NCBI GenBank assembly: GCA_013397935.1
Contig: VZRN01004254.1
Span: 1-64,000 of the forward strand
DNA length: 64,000 bases
Direction of reading: 5' to 3'
Source: Dasyornis broadbenti
Taxonomy: Eukaryota > Chordata > Aves > Passeriformes > Dasyornithidae
The position numbers and the translations under genes are program-made. This document shows, in pieces, positions 1 to 11,000 of the stretch. Position 1 is the stretch's first letter. The number at the start of each line of letters is the position of its first letter. The notes under the pieces were generated by a model. The model made no database searches, was not told where the DNA came from, and worked only from the letters and a program-made list of their open reading frames with translations.

Positions 1-838
1 CTATATTGTAACCTAGGACAATTCCTTTACCAGGCCTTATTTTCAAAGAGCAAATTGTGGTTTTCACTGTTTAGTACTGGACATTCAGGGTGGAGCCTGC
101 TTTCTAGAGAGAAAACAGACAGATTGCACTTGCATGCACAATTTTTTAATTACGTGGTTTTGAGCACAGTCTCGCCGGGCTATTAGATGAAGAAAAGAGA
201 ATTTGAGGTTGTTTTTTTGAAGATTGATCTGTCTTTGAATATGATGGGCGTTCAAAGAAAGGGGTAGTACAGAGTGTGCAGGGAGTTAAAGTGGAAGACA
301 TTGGCTAGAGGAAGCTTTTCGTCCAGTCTGGCAGCTCCCCCTTGTGTCTGCCACTGGAAAATTATCACTGAAATTACAAAAGGAAAAAGGAAAACCTCAT
401 CTGGGCAATCATGACTTTGACTGAGAGAAGCAGAAATGTTGGAGAGAGCTTTCTAAAGAGCATTTTGAGAATTGGTGTGTAACACTGGGTTGGGAGCTCC
501 CCTAATAAATTATACTTCATTTGGGGTTTGTAAGTAATTAATTTCTAATGTATTCAATTCATTTATATAGAATATGATACACAGACACTTTCTGAAAATC
601 AGGCGTCTCTGAAGATACCTTAAACTGGGGATCTACATAGAAATAATAACAAATAAATATTAAAAACAGTTAGCTTCCCTTCTAGTTAAATGTCTTAACA
701 TATGCATGTACACAAAATTAAATTAAAGCTATGCAGTCTAAGTGTAAAGAGGGAAGTCTTAAAAACTTTTTGTGGCTTTAGTTGTGTTTCTTTTCCAGTT
801 CTGTTTTGCAAATCTAAAAGCTTTGTTTCCTCTCCCAG
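1..838. other. Probable intron of the left-hand plus-strand gene
   Basis: AT-rich sequence without a convincing coding exon. It ends in a pyrimidine-rich tract and AG at 837-838, which looks like the 3' splice site of the exon that follows. A second pyrimidine-AG lies at 797-798 but would put the exon in another phase. No repeat family was recognised here. Confidence 0.4.
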
Positions 839-1036
839 TTAGCTTTAAGGGCAGCTCCAACGTATGAAGATTTTGTGGCAGCTCTGTCTGTAGATGAGTG
901 TGATCCTCAGGAAGAAACATTTTACAAAGGAATGCAGAGGGACCTCAACATTTACTTACCAGCCATGGAAAAGCAGCTAAACATCTTGGACACTCTCTAT
1001 GAAGTACATGGTTTGGAGTCAGATGAGGTGGTATGA
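839..1036 (+). CDS. Probable terminal coding exon of an unidentified gene
   Basis: After the splice acceptor at 837-838 the frame beginning TTA GCT stays open for 65 codons and ends at a TGA at 1034-1036. The peptide is rich in Leu, Glu and Asp with a regular hydrophobic spacing, including the stretches APTYEDFVAAL and YLPAMEKQLNILDTLYEVHG, and looks like an amphipathic helical C-terminus of a soluble protein. I do not recognise the family. In mammals the gene lying tail to tail with COLQ is EAF1, but this peptide lacks the Ser/Asp-rich end expected of EAF1, so I give no symbol. The bases GTATGA at 1031-1036 could instead be a splice donor, which would make this an internal exon. The upstream exons lie outside the window or are not recognisable. 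Confidence 0.5.
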   Translation, partial: LALRAAPTYEDFVAALSVDECDPQEETFYKGMQRDLNIYLPAMEKQLNILDTLYEVHGLESDEVV

Positions 1037-2716
1037 CTACAGCAAGACCACGTCTTAAAAATTCAGGGACTGTGTCTGTTAACAAAGATTTCTTCCATTT
1101 TGGTTTTGGGACATTGTTTCTGTTCATTGTATCTTTTCAGGTGGGAAGAGTGTTGAGTGTTTTGGGGGAAGGGTATGTGTGATTTTTATCTTTTCATTAT
1201 GCCTGTGTTGCATTTAAATGTGGAGGTACTGACTCTCTTTGGGTCATAAATATGTCTGTGATGAATGTTTTTGACTGTTTCTCTTCTGCCTGTGCACTTC
1301 CTCCTCTCTTCACCCCATAAAAGTATCAGAGCAGAATTTGGCCTTTGCTGTCATACCTGAGGAGAGACCTGCACCTGCAGCAGAGTTGTTGGGTCATCAA
1401 CATGACACCCAGGCAGGGGCTGCTGGCTCTGACTCTCCCATTTCCTGTGCCCACTCCCTGCCATGGTGTAGGAGGATAGTGAGAGCTATTATTACCCTGG
1501 TAGCAGAGAAGGACAGCTAAACACCAGCTTATAATGTGGTGAGTTTGTCCCTAAATTTGGGCTGAAGTTTTCAATGCAAATATTTCATATATTTGCATTA
1601 CATCAATATTTATTGAAGTAAATAAATATTTTAATCCAAGTGTTACAGAGGTCTTCACCACAGGTGTATGTGGCTGATGGTCTGAGTGGCCCCAAGGTCT
1701 AGCCTTTGAAATAGGATGTTGTGTTCCCTGACCATCTACCAGTATGTGCTATGGCTTCCCTGCCAGCTCCTGCTAGTGTACCACAGATTCACTGCCACAG
1801 ACGGAGCCCAGCTAATTTCAACAGTGCTTTACACAAGCATTTGAAGATCATGTCCGTCGTTCTGGCTTACTAAGGTTTAGGAGGGTTTTTCTCTTCTGGC
1901 TTTTAGGGGTTTCTTAAATCAAATTCATGCAAAACTGCAATATTTGCTTTTAAATTGAATACAGCTGGCAGTTTGAAAAGCAGATATCATTAAAATCTTT
2001 CCTAGACTGTCATTATGGGCAGAAACTTCATGAAAGTGGGCATGAAATGAGTAAAGCGTAGGGGAAGCTAGAATTTGTGATGGACCTATTACACATTGGA
2101 CTGATTACAAGTATTGAATTTTGAAACTATTTAGAAGTCATGGAAAATCAGGAAAGTCAGATTTGCCCTTTATCCAGTTTTTCTGATAAAGACAAAAATG
2201 GGTTCCTTAGCATTGCTGCTATTAAAAATAATAAAGAAATCCTTTTAGCTAATGATATGGTTAGGGACAAAATTTCTAGCTGTGTTGATGACCAGGAGGC
2301 TGTCTGTGGATTACTGACTCCTATTGAAGGCATAAGCAGGTCTCTGTGTTGACCTAGGGCTTCAAATGGCTTTGTACAAGGAGCTGAGTTAAACTCATGT
2401 GCAGGAGGGGAGAAGACTGTGCTAGTCAGGTACTTAGAATTAGTAAGTTTTCATAAATACAGAAGAGAGTGTTGCTATAATCACAGAAATTGTGCTGGCT
2501 TTTGCTAGACTAAAACCAGTGTTGTCCGTAAAATGAATGTACTGCAGACCTGCTGCCCTGCATTGCTCTGTGACAGGAGCCTTTGCACACTGAATACTTG
2601 ATCCTTTCTAAAGAGCCTAGCATTGTGAGCTTTAAGAAAAGCTTATGATACTTGAAGAAAAGGCCAACATCAGACTTACTGTATAAAGAAAGATACCAGG
2701 ACTCTAATTAGACATT
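1037..2716 (+). other. Possible 3' UTR or flank of the left-hand gene
   Basis: Follows the in-frame stop at 1034-1036. It contains short unsupported open frames (for example 2140-2352, plus) but no clear splice-bounded exon and no repeat I recognise. An AATAAA at 1621-1626 would give a 3' UTR of about 0.6 kb. Whether the transcript ends there or runs on past the CR1 copy cannot be settled from sequence. Confidence 0.3.
1621..1626 (+). terminator. Candidate poly(A) signal AATAAA
   Basis: Canonical hexamer about 585 bases past the stop codon at 1034-1036, in an AT-rich setting. Such hexamers are frequent by chance in AT-rich DNA, so this is only a candidate end of the left-hand gene. Confidence 0.25.
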
Positions 2717-4150
2717 TCATAGAATCACAGAATATGGTGTGTTGGAAGGGACCCAAGGAATCAGGATCATCAAGCCCAACTCCTGGCCCTGCACAGGACA
2801 GCCCAAGAATCCCACCATGTGCCTGAGAGCATTGTCCAAAAGCTACTTGAACCCAGACAGGCTTGGTGCTGTGACCATTTCCCTGGGGAGCCTGTTCCAG
2901 TGTCCAATCACACTCTGGATGAAAAACTTTTACCTGGTGCCCAACCTAAACATCCCCTGACTCAGCTTCATGGCGTTTCCTTCAGTCCTGTCCCTGGTCA
3001 TGAGAGTGAAGAGAACGATACTTGTCCCTCTCCTTCCCCCCTTGAGGATGTTGAAGACCACAATGTGGTCTCCCCTCAGTCTCCTTCAGGCTGAACAAAC
3101 CAGGTGACCTCTGGCACCGGCTTCCCCTGAAGACCCTTCATCATCCTCCTGTCCCTTCTTTGGATGTTCCATAAGAACTTAATGTCTTTTTTATATTGTG
3201 GCACCCAAACCTGCCCCCAGAATTTGGGGTGAGGCTGCCCCAGGTCAGAGCAGAGCAGGACAATCCCCTCCCTTGCCTGGCTGGCTATGTTGTGCCTGAT
3301 GCACCCCAGGACACGCTTGGCCCTCCTGGCTGCTGCTGCTCTCCTCAGCTTGCTGCTGATGAGGACACCCCAGTCTCCCTGCAGCACTGCTCTGCAGCAT
3401 CTCATTCCTCAGCCTATGCACACAACCAGGATTGTTCTGTCCCAGGTGGAGAATCTGGCACTTGCCCTTGATAAACTTCATGCAGTTGGCGATTGCCCAT
3501 CTCTAATTGGTCGAGCTCTCTCTGCAGGGCCTCTCTGCCCTCAAGGGAATCCCGGTTTAGCTCCTCCCAGTTTAATGTTGTTGGCAAACTTACTTAGTAT
3601 CCCTTCCAGTCCTGCATCCAAGTCATTTATGAAGATATTGAAGAGGACAGGGTTGAAGATGGAGCCCTGCGGAACCCCCCTAGTGACAGTCTGATGTCAC
3701 CCGAGTCTCTACAACCCTTTGTGCCTGACCCATGAGCCAGTTGCTCACTGACCATGTAACATGGGTTTTGAGCTGTGTGCTGGACATCTTGACCAGAAGG
3801 GTACTGTGAGAGACAGGGTTGAAAGCTTTGCTGGAGTCCAAAAAGATTACATCAGCTGGCTTTCCTAGATCAGCTAAGTGGGTTACCCTGTCGTAGAAGA
3901 TCAGTTTTGCTAAGCAGGACTTCCCTCTCATGAAGCCATGCTGGCTGCGACCAATGACTGCATTGTCTCTCAGGTGTTTTTTAATACCTCCCAGAATAAT
4001 CCTTTCCATGATTTACCAGGCACTGAAGTGAGACTGACAGGCCTGTAGTTTCCAGGATCCTCCTTCACCTTCTTGAAAATCAGGATAATGCTTGCCAGCC
4101 TCCAGTCAGCTGTGACCTCTTCAGATTCCCAATAGACTATTTCAATAGCA
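2717..4150 (-). mobile_element. CR1 LINE, 5'-truncated copy with reverse-transcriptase remnant
   Basis: Begins on the plus strand with CATAGAATCACAGAAT, the reverse complement of the ATTCTATG-type tail that ends avian CR1 elements, so the element lies on the minus strand. The next 1.4 kb follows the CR1 3' UTR and then the end of its ORF2. At 3680-4009 on the minus strand an open stretch carries CR1 reverse-transcriptase landmarks: QHGFMRGKSC, then DVIFLD and SKAF, then VSNWL. Downstream of that stretch the frame is broken, as expected for a dead copy. The 5' limit near 4150 is approximate: similarity fades after a stretch that resembles the RT region. No target-site duplication was seen. Confidence 0.92.
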
Positions 4151-5452
4151 TGACTTCTTGCTCTGTCATCGTCTCTGAGTTTTACCTATCTGTATTTCCC
4201 AGGTACTCCAAGAGGGATCAGAAGAAATCAGGGTTTTGGTTTTTGGATTTTCTTAAGTCATGTACGTATGAGTACAAAGACAAAACTTTTGACTAAAGCT
4301 CTATTCAATTATTTCACTACTCACAGTGCTAAAAAGGAAGCAGAGAGCCTTTGGGATTCAGTTGTCTGCTGCTTTCTAATTCATGAATCTGAAGAAATTG
4401 CCCCTGTAGTAGAACAACCAGCTTTTCACCCTGTGTGGTTTCCTCAAGGTTTTCAGCTGTTTGGTGGGAAACTTCACTGTAACAGTTTTTAACAGAATGC
4501 TCTGGAAAGATAATGGAGAACATATTTCCACAAAATATCAGTTAGGTTATGGGAAGACCAGGAAGAGATCCCTCTTCTCTAGAAATTAACAGTCAAATCA
4601 TGACAGGAATTGAATTCCTTTTTGCTCTAAGTTTTTCCAGTAGCAGAAAAGCATATTCAGCTTAGAATATTTGGAGGTATTTTGAGGGGTTTCTGTTTTG
4701 GTTTGGTTTGGTTTTTAACTAGCAGGAGGACCCTGGTTTGGTAGGTGTGCATCAGACCCAGTGTTTGTTTCAAGAAGTCAGGAGGCTTTATTTTGTAGGC
4801 AAAGAACAGCTTCATTGGGCCACTAGCTCCAGTTACTAACTTCTACCATTGTTCTGTTGTCCAACAAGCAGGGAGTGTTCCACATTACATATCTCTAATC
4901 AGGATGGCATCCTGCCTCAGAGCAGGCTTTCTCATCTTGCTCTTCTGTGTAAAGTTGTTTTTTCTGAACTCAGTAATTGATGCTTGAGAACGTTTTTAGG
5001 AGATCGTGGCTTCAGGAGACCCCTCTGTGCTTGTTGTTTTACAGGGGCCTTGCAGAGAAGGAATGGAGCGAGGTCTCCTTGCCTTCAAAAATTACACTTC
5101 ACCATGCACTGCTCTTGCAGGGCATTGAGCACTTGTAAGACTTACGAATGCTATCTTTGCAGTCAAACCACCACTGAAAAAGAAACCCATGCAGCATGTT
5201 GTAGAGCTGAACTCCAAGTGAAACCTCTCAGGATACAGTGGAACAGATGACCAAGTGGAAGCAAATGCACTGACAGACAACTCATTGTCTTTTCCTGTGA
5301 TGTCAGTTTGGCAAGCAGAGAGGATGGCATTGTGTTAGAATAGTTGTAGTGAACAAGCAACTAAGTTTTGGCCTTCAAATTTAGAATTGGAGAGAAGGTT
5401 GGTGTTTGCTATTTCATTGTTTGGTTTGTTGGTTAGTTAGGGTTGTTTTCTT

Positions 5453-5485
5453 TGTTTTTTTTTTTTTGTTTTTTTTTTTTTTTTT
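5453..5485. repeat. Poly-T tract followed by AG
   Basis: Runs of T broken by a single G and ending in TTTAGGGG. On the plus strand it resembles a very strong pyrimidine tract plus AG, but no coding exon follows. On the minus strand it would be a poly-A run, possibly an old retroposition tail. Confidence 0.7.
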
Positions 5486-7797
5486 AGGGGCGGGAATGTC
5501 ATTTACGAACAACTGACCTGCACACTGATAGAGATCCACGTGACTCTCAGATAACAGCACCCTGGCTCTGTATACTTTACATGAACTGCTTTGGTTTCTT
5601 AAACTGCGTTAGTCTAAGGTTTTGCGTTCCTTTCCTTTAGAAATGCTTTTGGCTGTTTCCTTCAATGTCTAACAGTTGCGTATTCTCAGGGATTTTACTT
5701 ATCCAAGGTGAAATAAGAGTAAACACAGCCTTACCATAGGGGGAGTGAGGCTGCTTTTTGTGAAGTTAGTGTAGCTGAGCATAGAACTCCGATACAGCAT
5801 ATGACACAGGCAGTGTCCATCCAGTCTGCATCCTTGCTGAGACATGGTAAATCCCAAAGCAATCTGATAGAAGTGCTATCTAGTACTGAATAATTGCAGT
5901 CAGCATATTTGAATAGAGATCATGAACACATCTTTGTTATATAGAGTCATTGGCATTAGAGCAGAGCTCTCAAATAATTTCAGTCGAGTTCTGCTTAGCA
6001 GTCAGACATTTTATTTTATTTATTTTGTTGTTATTTTTTTTAAACAAGCTATGTTCAGGAGCCCCCTCTGCTATGTTAAGACAGCATACTCAGTTCCATA
6101 TTGAAGTTCTGTGACATTACAATTGTAGAATATGAACTGCATATTCAAGTGCTTTAGTGTAAGCATAAGGAGACATTGAAACATCCCATCTTGACACTGT
6201 TGTGCTGTGGATCTCCCTTTAACAGATGCACTTAAAGTCAAGGGCCATGTACCTTCACTTACCAGCTTTTTGTAAAGCATCATTAGGATTTAAGTACAGC
6301 TGTTTGATTTTAAAATGTTTCATAGTTTGAAAAGTGTCACTTGGTTGGCTGGACATATAAAAAGTATGCCCAAAATCTGCCCGAGTTGTTTGGAGCCTGC
6401 TTTGTCAAAGGGGTGTGGGCCATTATAGAAAAAAGTGTTATGTATTTCCATATGCTGGACCTTCTAACCCTTTCTTTTCATTATCACTTCAGCTTTTGTG
6501 AAAACTTTTAGGGAAGCTTAAACTGCCTTTCAGACACCAGGAAAGATCATTAGCATGTCTCTACCTGGCTGTCCTGACCTTCTTCCCCCACCTAGTCCTT
6601 TCTTTCTATCCGTTGTTATCTACTTTGCTATCAGATCTGTTGCTGTCAGAGCAAAGCAGGATGTATTGTAACGGATGCAAATATAAACTTGGAAAATCAG
6701 ACCTGAATTCTTTGGCAGGCAATGTAAATTGGGGCACTTCAGACTTGGGAGTTCTGCCTCAAAGAAATGAAAGCACAAGGTTGTTTGGTTTTGTTGTTTT
6801 GTTGTTTTAATTTACTTATTTCTCTTCTCTTGCCTGCATAGTGCAGACAACCAAAAAAAAAAGGGGCGGGAATAACTGATTTCGTGCCTCATTGCTACCT
6901 TTTGTAGCCCCCTGGTGAACAAACCCTGCAAACCTGCATGCTCCAAGCAGTATAAGACCTCCCTGGTGCAGGAGGGGTGTCACAGCGCACTTACGGGCTC
7001 TGAGCAAACCCAGGCCATAGCTGATCCTACTCACAGTTGACACAAGGATTTAAGCACTTGCTTTGAAGTTATGACATAGACACATGCTTCACTTAAACAC
7101 ACATGCACCATCCCACTGGCATGCAGTTCTTCAAAATGCAGTCTTTGATTGTCATTTTCAATATCCCTTTCTTGGTGTAAGATTTCTCTTTCCAGATGTG
7201 CTAAAGGTGGATTTGTTAAACGTGAAACTTCCTTGTTTTCATTTCCTGATTTCTGCTTGATACTAAGTGTGTTAACTTTCTTTTGCATTTCAGCATTCAA
7301 GGGGTCCAAAATTTGTTGATACCTTTATTTAAAGCCATCTTGAAAGTTTGAGATTTATGTCTATTTGAAACAAAATGAGTAAATTGCATTCCAGAATACA
7401 GTAATTAAACTGAAAACCAAGGCAGCTTGGTTTTATGGTTTCCTGTCCTGTTTTCTTTTTTCAAGCCAGTTTTGGGCATACATTTTATCAATGTCAGGCT
7501 AAGCTTAATGTAAGCCTTACTTTGCGTACTAAAATATATACATACTGAAATACATGTAAAGATGAAGAGAAGGTATATTGCCTCACACTTTAAATTTACT
7601 GAATTCTAAGGGCTTTTCCATGCCCCCCGAATCACCTCTCTCCGTGTAAGCTTTGCACAAGTTGTGCTGTCATAAACAGTTCAATCTGAAATACTCTGAA
7701 GTTTCCAGTCTGCATCATCTCTCAAATCATACAGCATCTGTCTCTTCTTTTGGAGCATTGTTAAGACTTTTGACAGACTTTTATATTATTTCATTAC

Positions 7798-7803
7798 AAT
7801 AAA
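7798..7803 (+). terminator. Candidate poly(A) signal AATAAA
   Basis: AATAAA hexamer on the plus strand in an AT-rich context. It could end a long 3' UTR of the left-hand gene, about 6.8 kb past its stop codon. Support is weak without transcript data. Confidence 0.2.
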
Positions 7804-8021
7804 CTTATTTTAAATAAGCATGTTTTAAAATCTCGTTTTCTCCTTGCATGGATTTTGTTTCTTTTATTACAATATAGGGCCTAAAGTGCTCTTCAGGACT
7901 GCATCTGTTTATGGGTACTGTGTGAACAGTCAAAACCAGTATGTTTCTGATTCACAGAAACTGCCTGTATGTATTTTGTATGAAGAATGTTAACACACAT
8001 GAAGCCTGTTTAGATTGCGAG

Positions 8022-8027
8022 AATAAA
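8022..8027 (+). terminator. Candidate poly(A) signal AATAAA with GU-rich downstream sequence
   Basis: AATAAA hexamer followed within 10-40 bases by TGTGTCTGG and GGCTGTGGG, a GU-rich context of the kind found downstream of cleavage sites. It is the better of the two late candidates for the end of the left-hand transcript. Confidence 0.25.
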
Positions 8028-8060
8028 AACTGTGTCTGGCACATGGCTGTGGGTCCTTGG

Positions 8061-11000
8061 CCAGTGTAAATACCTGAAGATTGACCTTACAAAACCTAGC
8101 TGGGCAGTGTGAGAGGAATTTGTATTTTCAAATTACATGTATTATTTGTCCTTGGACTTGTATCTCTTCCATAGAGATTTCAAAGACTGCAGAAACTCCT
8201 GTGTGGTCAACTTGAGATGCAGATGAAGACTGGTGCTCCTTAATGTGAGTGTAACATATCCTTTTCCTCCCCGCTTTCTTTCTCTCTCTCCATGTAAAGA
8301 CAGCATGGACCTGACAGCAGATCTGTGATACCCAGTCATCTTTCCAGCAAGGGCAAGTCCCTCTATTAAATGGTACCAGCCAGGCAGAGATGGGGCTGTG
8401 GCAGAGGCATTTTCTCAGCTGCAGAAGCGCAGATGAGATGGAGCCTGTGCTTAACCAGCCCTGTGGCAGAGGGAGGATGGGGTGAATGTTTCCAGTTGCA
8501 GCAGCAGTGCTCAGCCAGAGCTGCTGTCTCCCATGGGATACAGGAGACTCTGAGCCCTTCCAATTGCAGTTGGCCCCAGAGCATTGTGCTTGCAAAGGCC
8601 AAGAGTTGTATTTACTTCAGCAAGGACTGAGCATGAGTTGTCGGTCCTCTCTGCAAAATGCCTCGTTGTACTGAACAGCCAAACACAGACCAGCACTGCA
8701 CAGACATGTTCTAATAGAAATCCCATGCACAAAAAGATACCTCCCTGGCAAGTGCCACCTCACTGCAACTTCCACTGATTAGGAAAAGCGAACTTATGAC
8801 ATGGGATCCCAGGTGAACTGCAGAAAGAGCCCCAGTTTTGACAGTTTGCCATGTTTGTTAGTAAAGGTCAAGGGCTGTGATGGTGGCTGCTAAATTCCTG
8901 TCTCTGCAGGAATCTAGATCCATGGTTCAAAATAAAAATGGTGTGGTGAATGTGACGGTTTCATAGGAGCACACAGGTGCTGCTGTTAAAATGGAAAGGT
9001 CAAAGAAGGCACATTAGATTCAGTAATGACCAAAATATCCATGATTTTCTTTTCCTTAGGGCTCTTCTATATGGATAAAAACTATGTTTTCTGATTTTAA
9101 GAGGGAAAGACCGTGCAAGCTCACAGCACCAAAGCTATGACCAATGCAATGAGGCAGAGTGAAACCTTCAGTGGACTGGTTTTTTTCAGCCTAGCTGGAA
9201 ACCCTGCTACTCTTGTCGGCAGCATGGGGCTGGCGTGCGGTTTTACTGACCTCTGAAATAAAAAGCTATTGAAATGCACCATATGGGATCATAATTCAGC
9301 ACTACAGCACAACATGGAGTGCAGGTTTTAAACATCAGTTCTGTACATTTATGCAAAGTTGTTCCCTGAATTGTAGCCATGAGGAGAAAAGTTTTATCAT
9401 TTAAGAACTGGTAGAGTAAGAATCAAGCTCAAGTACTAGGACGGAGAAAATGAATTGCAGGGGATGCTGCAGTACACCAGACACTTCTAGACATTGGTGC
9501 AACCAAGCTAAGTGTCTATCCATTCAAAAACTTTTGTCCAAGATGTTACCATGTGTTTTTTCCTGTAATTTCAATACAATGACCTAAAAGTATTTCTTAA
9601 TTAACAGATATTTATTCCATTTCTTTTGTGTCTAACACAGATATTAGATTTGTTTCTTGTGTGTTGCCATCAAAAAAAAAAAAAAAAATCAGCCTTAGAA
9701 AGCTTCCAGCTTTCCTACCCTGGACCTGTGAGGAGATGGTTCCCAAAGAAGGTGCACTGATGGCAATCAATGCAGGCTCAGCCCCAGACTTGGGATTAGG
9801 GAAAAAGGCTTTTCCAGGTTTTGTTGTGTTCTTGCATTTCCCTACCCTTCCCCTTTTACCAGCCTGTATTTCTTTGCTGGTGTTCCAGCTTGCAAGGTCT
9901 GGCAAAATTTCTCCCAGGTCTTTCATTGTTCATCCACGGCTTTAGGGAGGCGTCACAATGAGTGCAGGAGTTCTGCATGCAGCAGGAGGAGCTGCAATTG
10001 GTGATACTCATATCCTTCCAGAGCTGTCAGCCAAGGAGCTTCCCTAAGTTGCTGCTTCCTCAGTGGGTCCTGGTGCAAACCAGCAGCATTTGGCTGCTTT
10101 CTCTGCCTGTACCTCGCTGCTTTCAGCAAGGTACATCTTGTTTTCAGCAAGATGCACTGGTGTGTGGCCTGTGCAAAGTCCTACAGCAATGCCTAAGAGA
10201 GAACAGCTCACTGTTTTCCTGAAATCAAACAGAGTGCAGACTTGGAAATGCACTTTGCATCAATTTCTTTGTACCAGGGCTCCTGCTCCAGCTATGGCTT
10301 TCTGCCAAAATAATTTCCAATCAGTTTAGCATCTGTTTCCAGTGTTCATGTTGCAAGCTCATCTGTAGTCTTCAGAGACCAGACGTGCCTCACATAGTTC
10401 CCTATAGGTCATAGTTTTCCACTCTCTTTCTTGCTTAGTAGCTGGTACCCAACCTCTTCCTGCAAGAGGGAGTAACTGAGCAGTGCATCGGAGCTGTGGC
10501 CTCAGGTAATCAACACTGGCTGAGCCCAGCACTCCTCGTGCCACACAGTGAGCGACAGCCAGCTTCCCCAAAGCAACCAAACAAGCAGGATGTGGGTGTG
10601 TGCAGTGGGCTGCTGCAGATGTCTGTGAAACCTGCTGTCCTCTGAGCCCTGGGGCAGCTGAGAGAGGCTTTCTTGCCAAAAACCCCCTCATCAAGAGCAA
10701 GGGGCCTGCTTTCCCTCCCACACACAGCTTTGTTCTGTGCCCCTGGCCATGGTGTGAGGCACTGACAGTTCTACCTCAGCAGATGTGCCAGCCAGCCACA
10801 GGAGCCTTGTTGCATGTGCTTCTCCCCTTGTCAGGGACATACTGAATGTCCCAGTCACTCATTGAATTGTGCCAGGACATTTCACAATTTATTTTCTTCA
10901 GTCCAGCTTACTAAATTCTCTTTGTTTCTCCACGAGTCTTTTAAAGATCACTTTTAATCTACAGTGCACTCTCAGTGTATAAATAGTCATTTCATACTTC

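Larger units (their letters stand above)
4151..8060. other. Non-coding or unassigned stretch left of COLQ
   Basis: No recognisable gene. It holds a T-rich homopolymer run near 5453-5485, two AATAAA hexamers on the plus strand (7798 and 8022) and an unusually polar open frame on the minus strand at 7031-7324. It could be the remainder of a long 3' UTR of the left-hand gene or plain intergenic DNA. Confidence 0.35.

Noticed and set aside
2140..2352. 70-codon plus-strand frame with protein-like composition
   Set aside because: No homology recognised and no proper splice signals. It may be worth a database search but is not reported as a gene.
3076..3694. Several overlapping open frames on both strands near 3 kb
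   Set aside because: They are all inside the CR1 3' region, which is GC-rich and lacks stops by composition. Only the reverse-transcriptase stretch at 3680-4009 has coding ancestry.
5453..5490. Strong-looking 3' splice site (poly-T plus AG) on the plus strand
   Set aside because: No open coding exon follows, so it is more likely a homopolymer tract.
8128..8595. 155-codon minus-strand frame
   Set aside because: Serine- and cysteine-rich with no domain, no splice context and no resemblance to known proteins. Probably chance.
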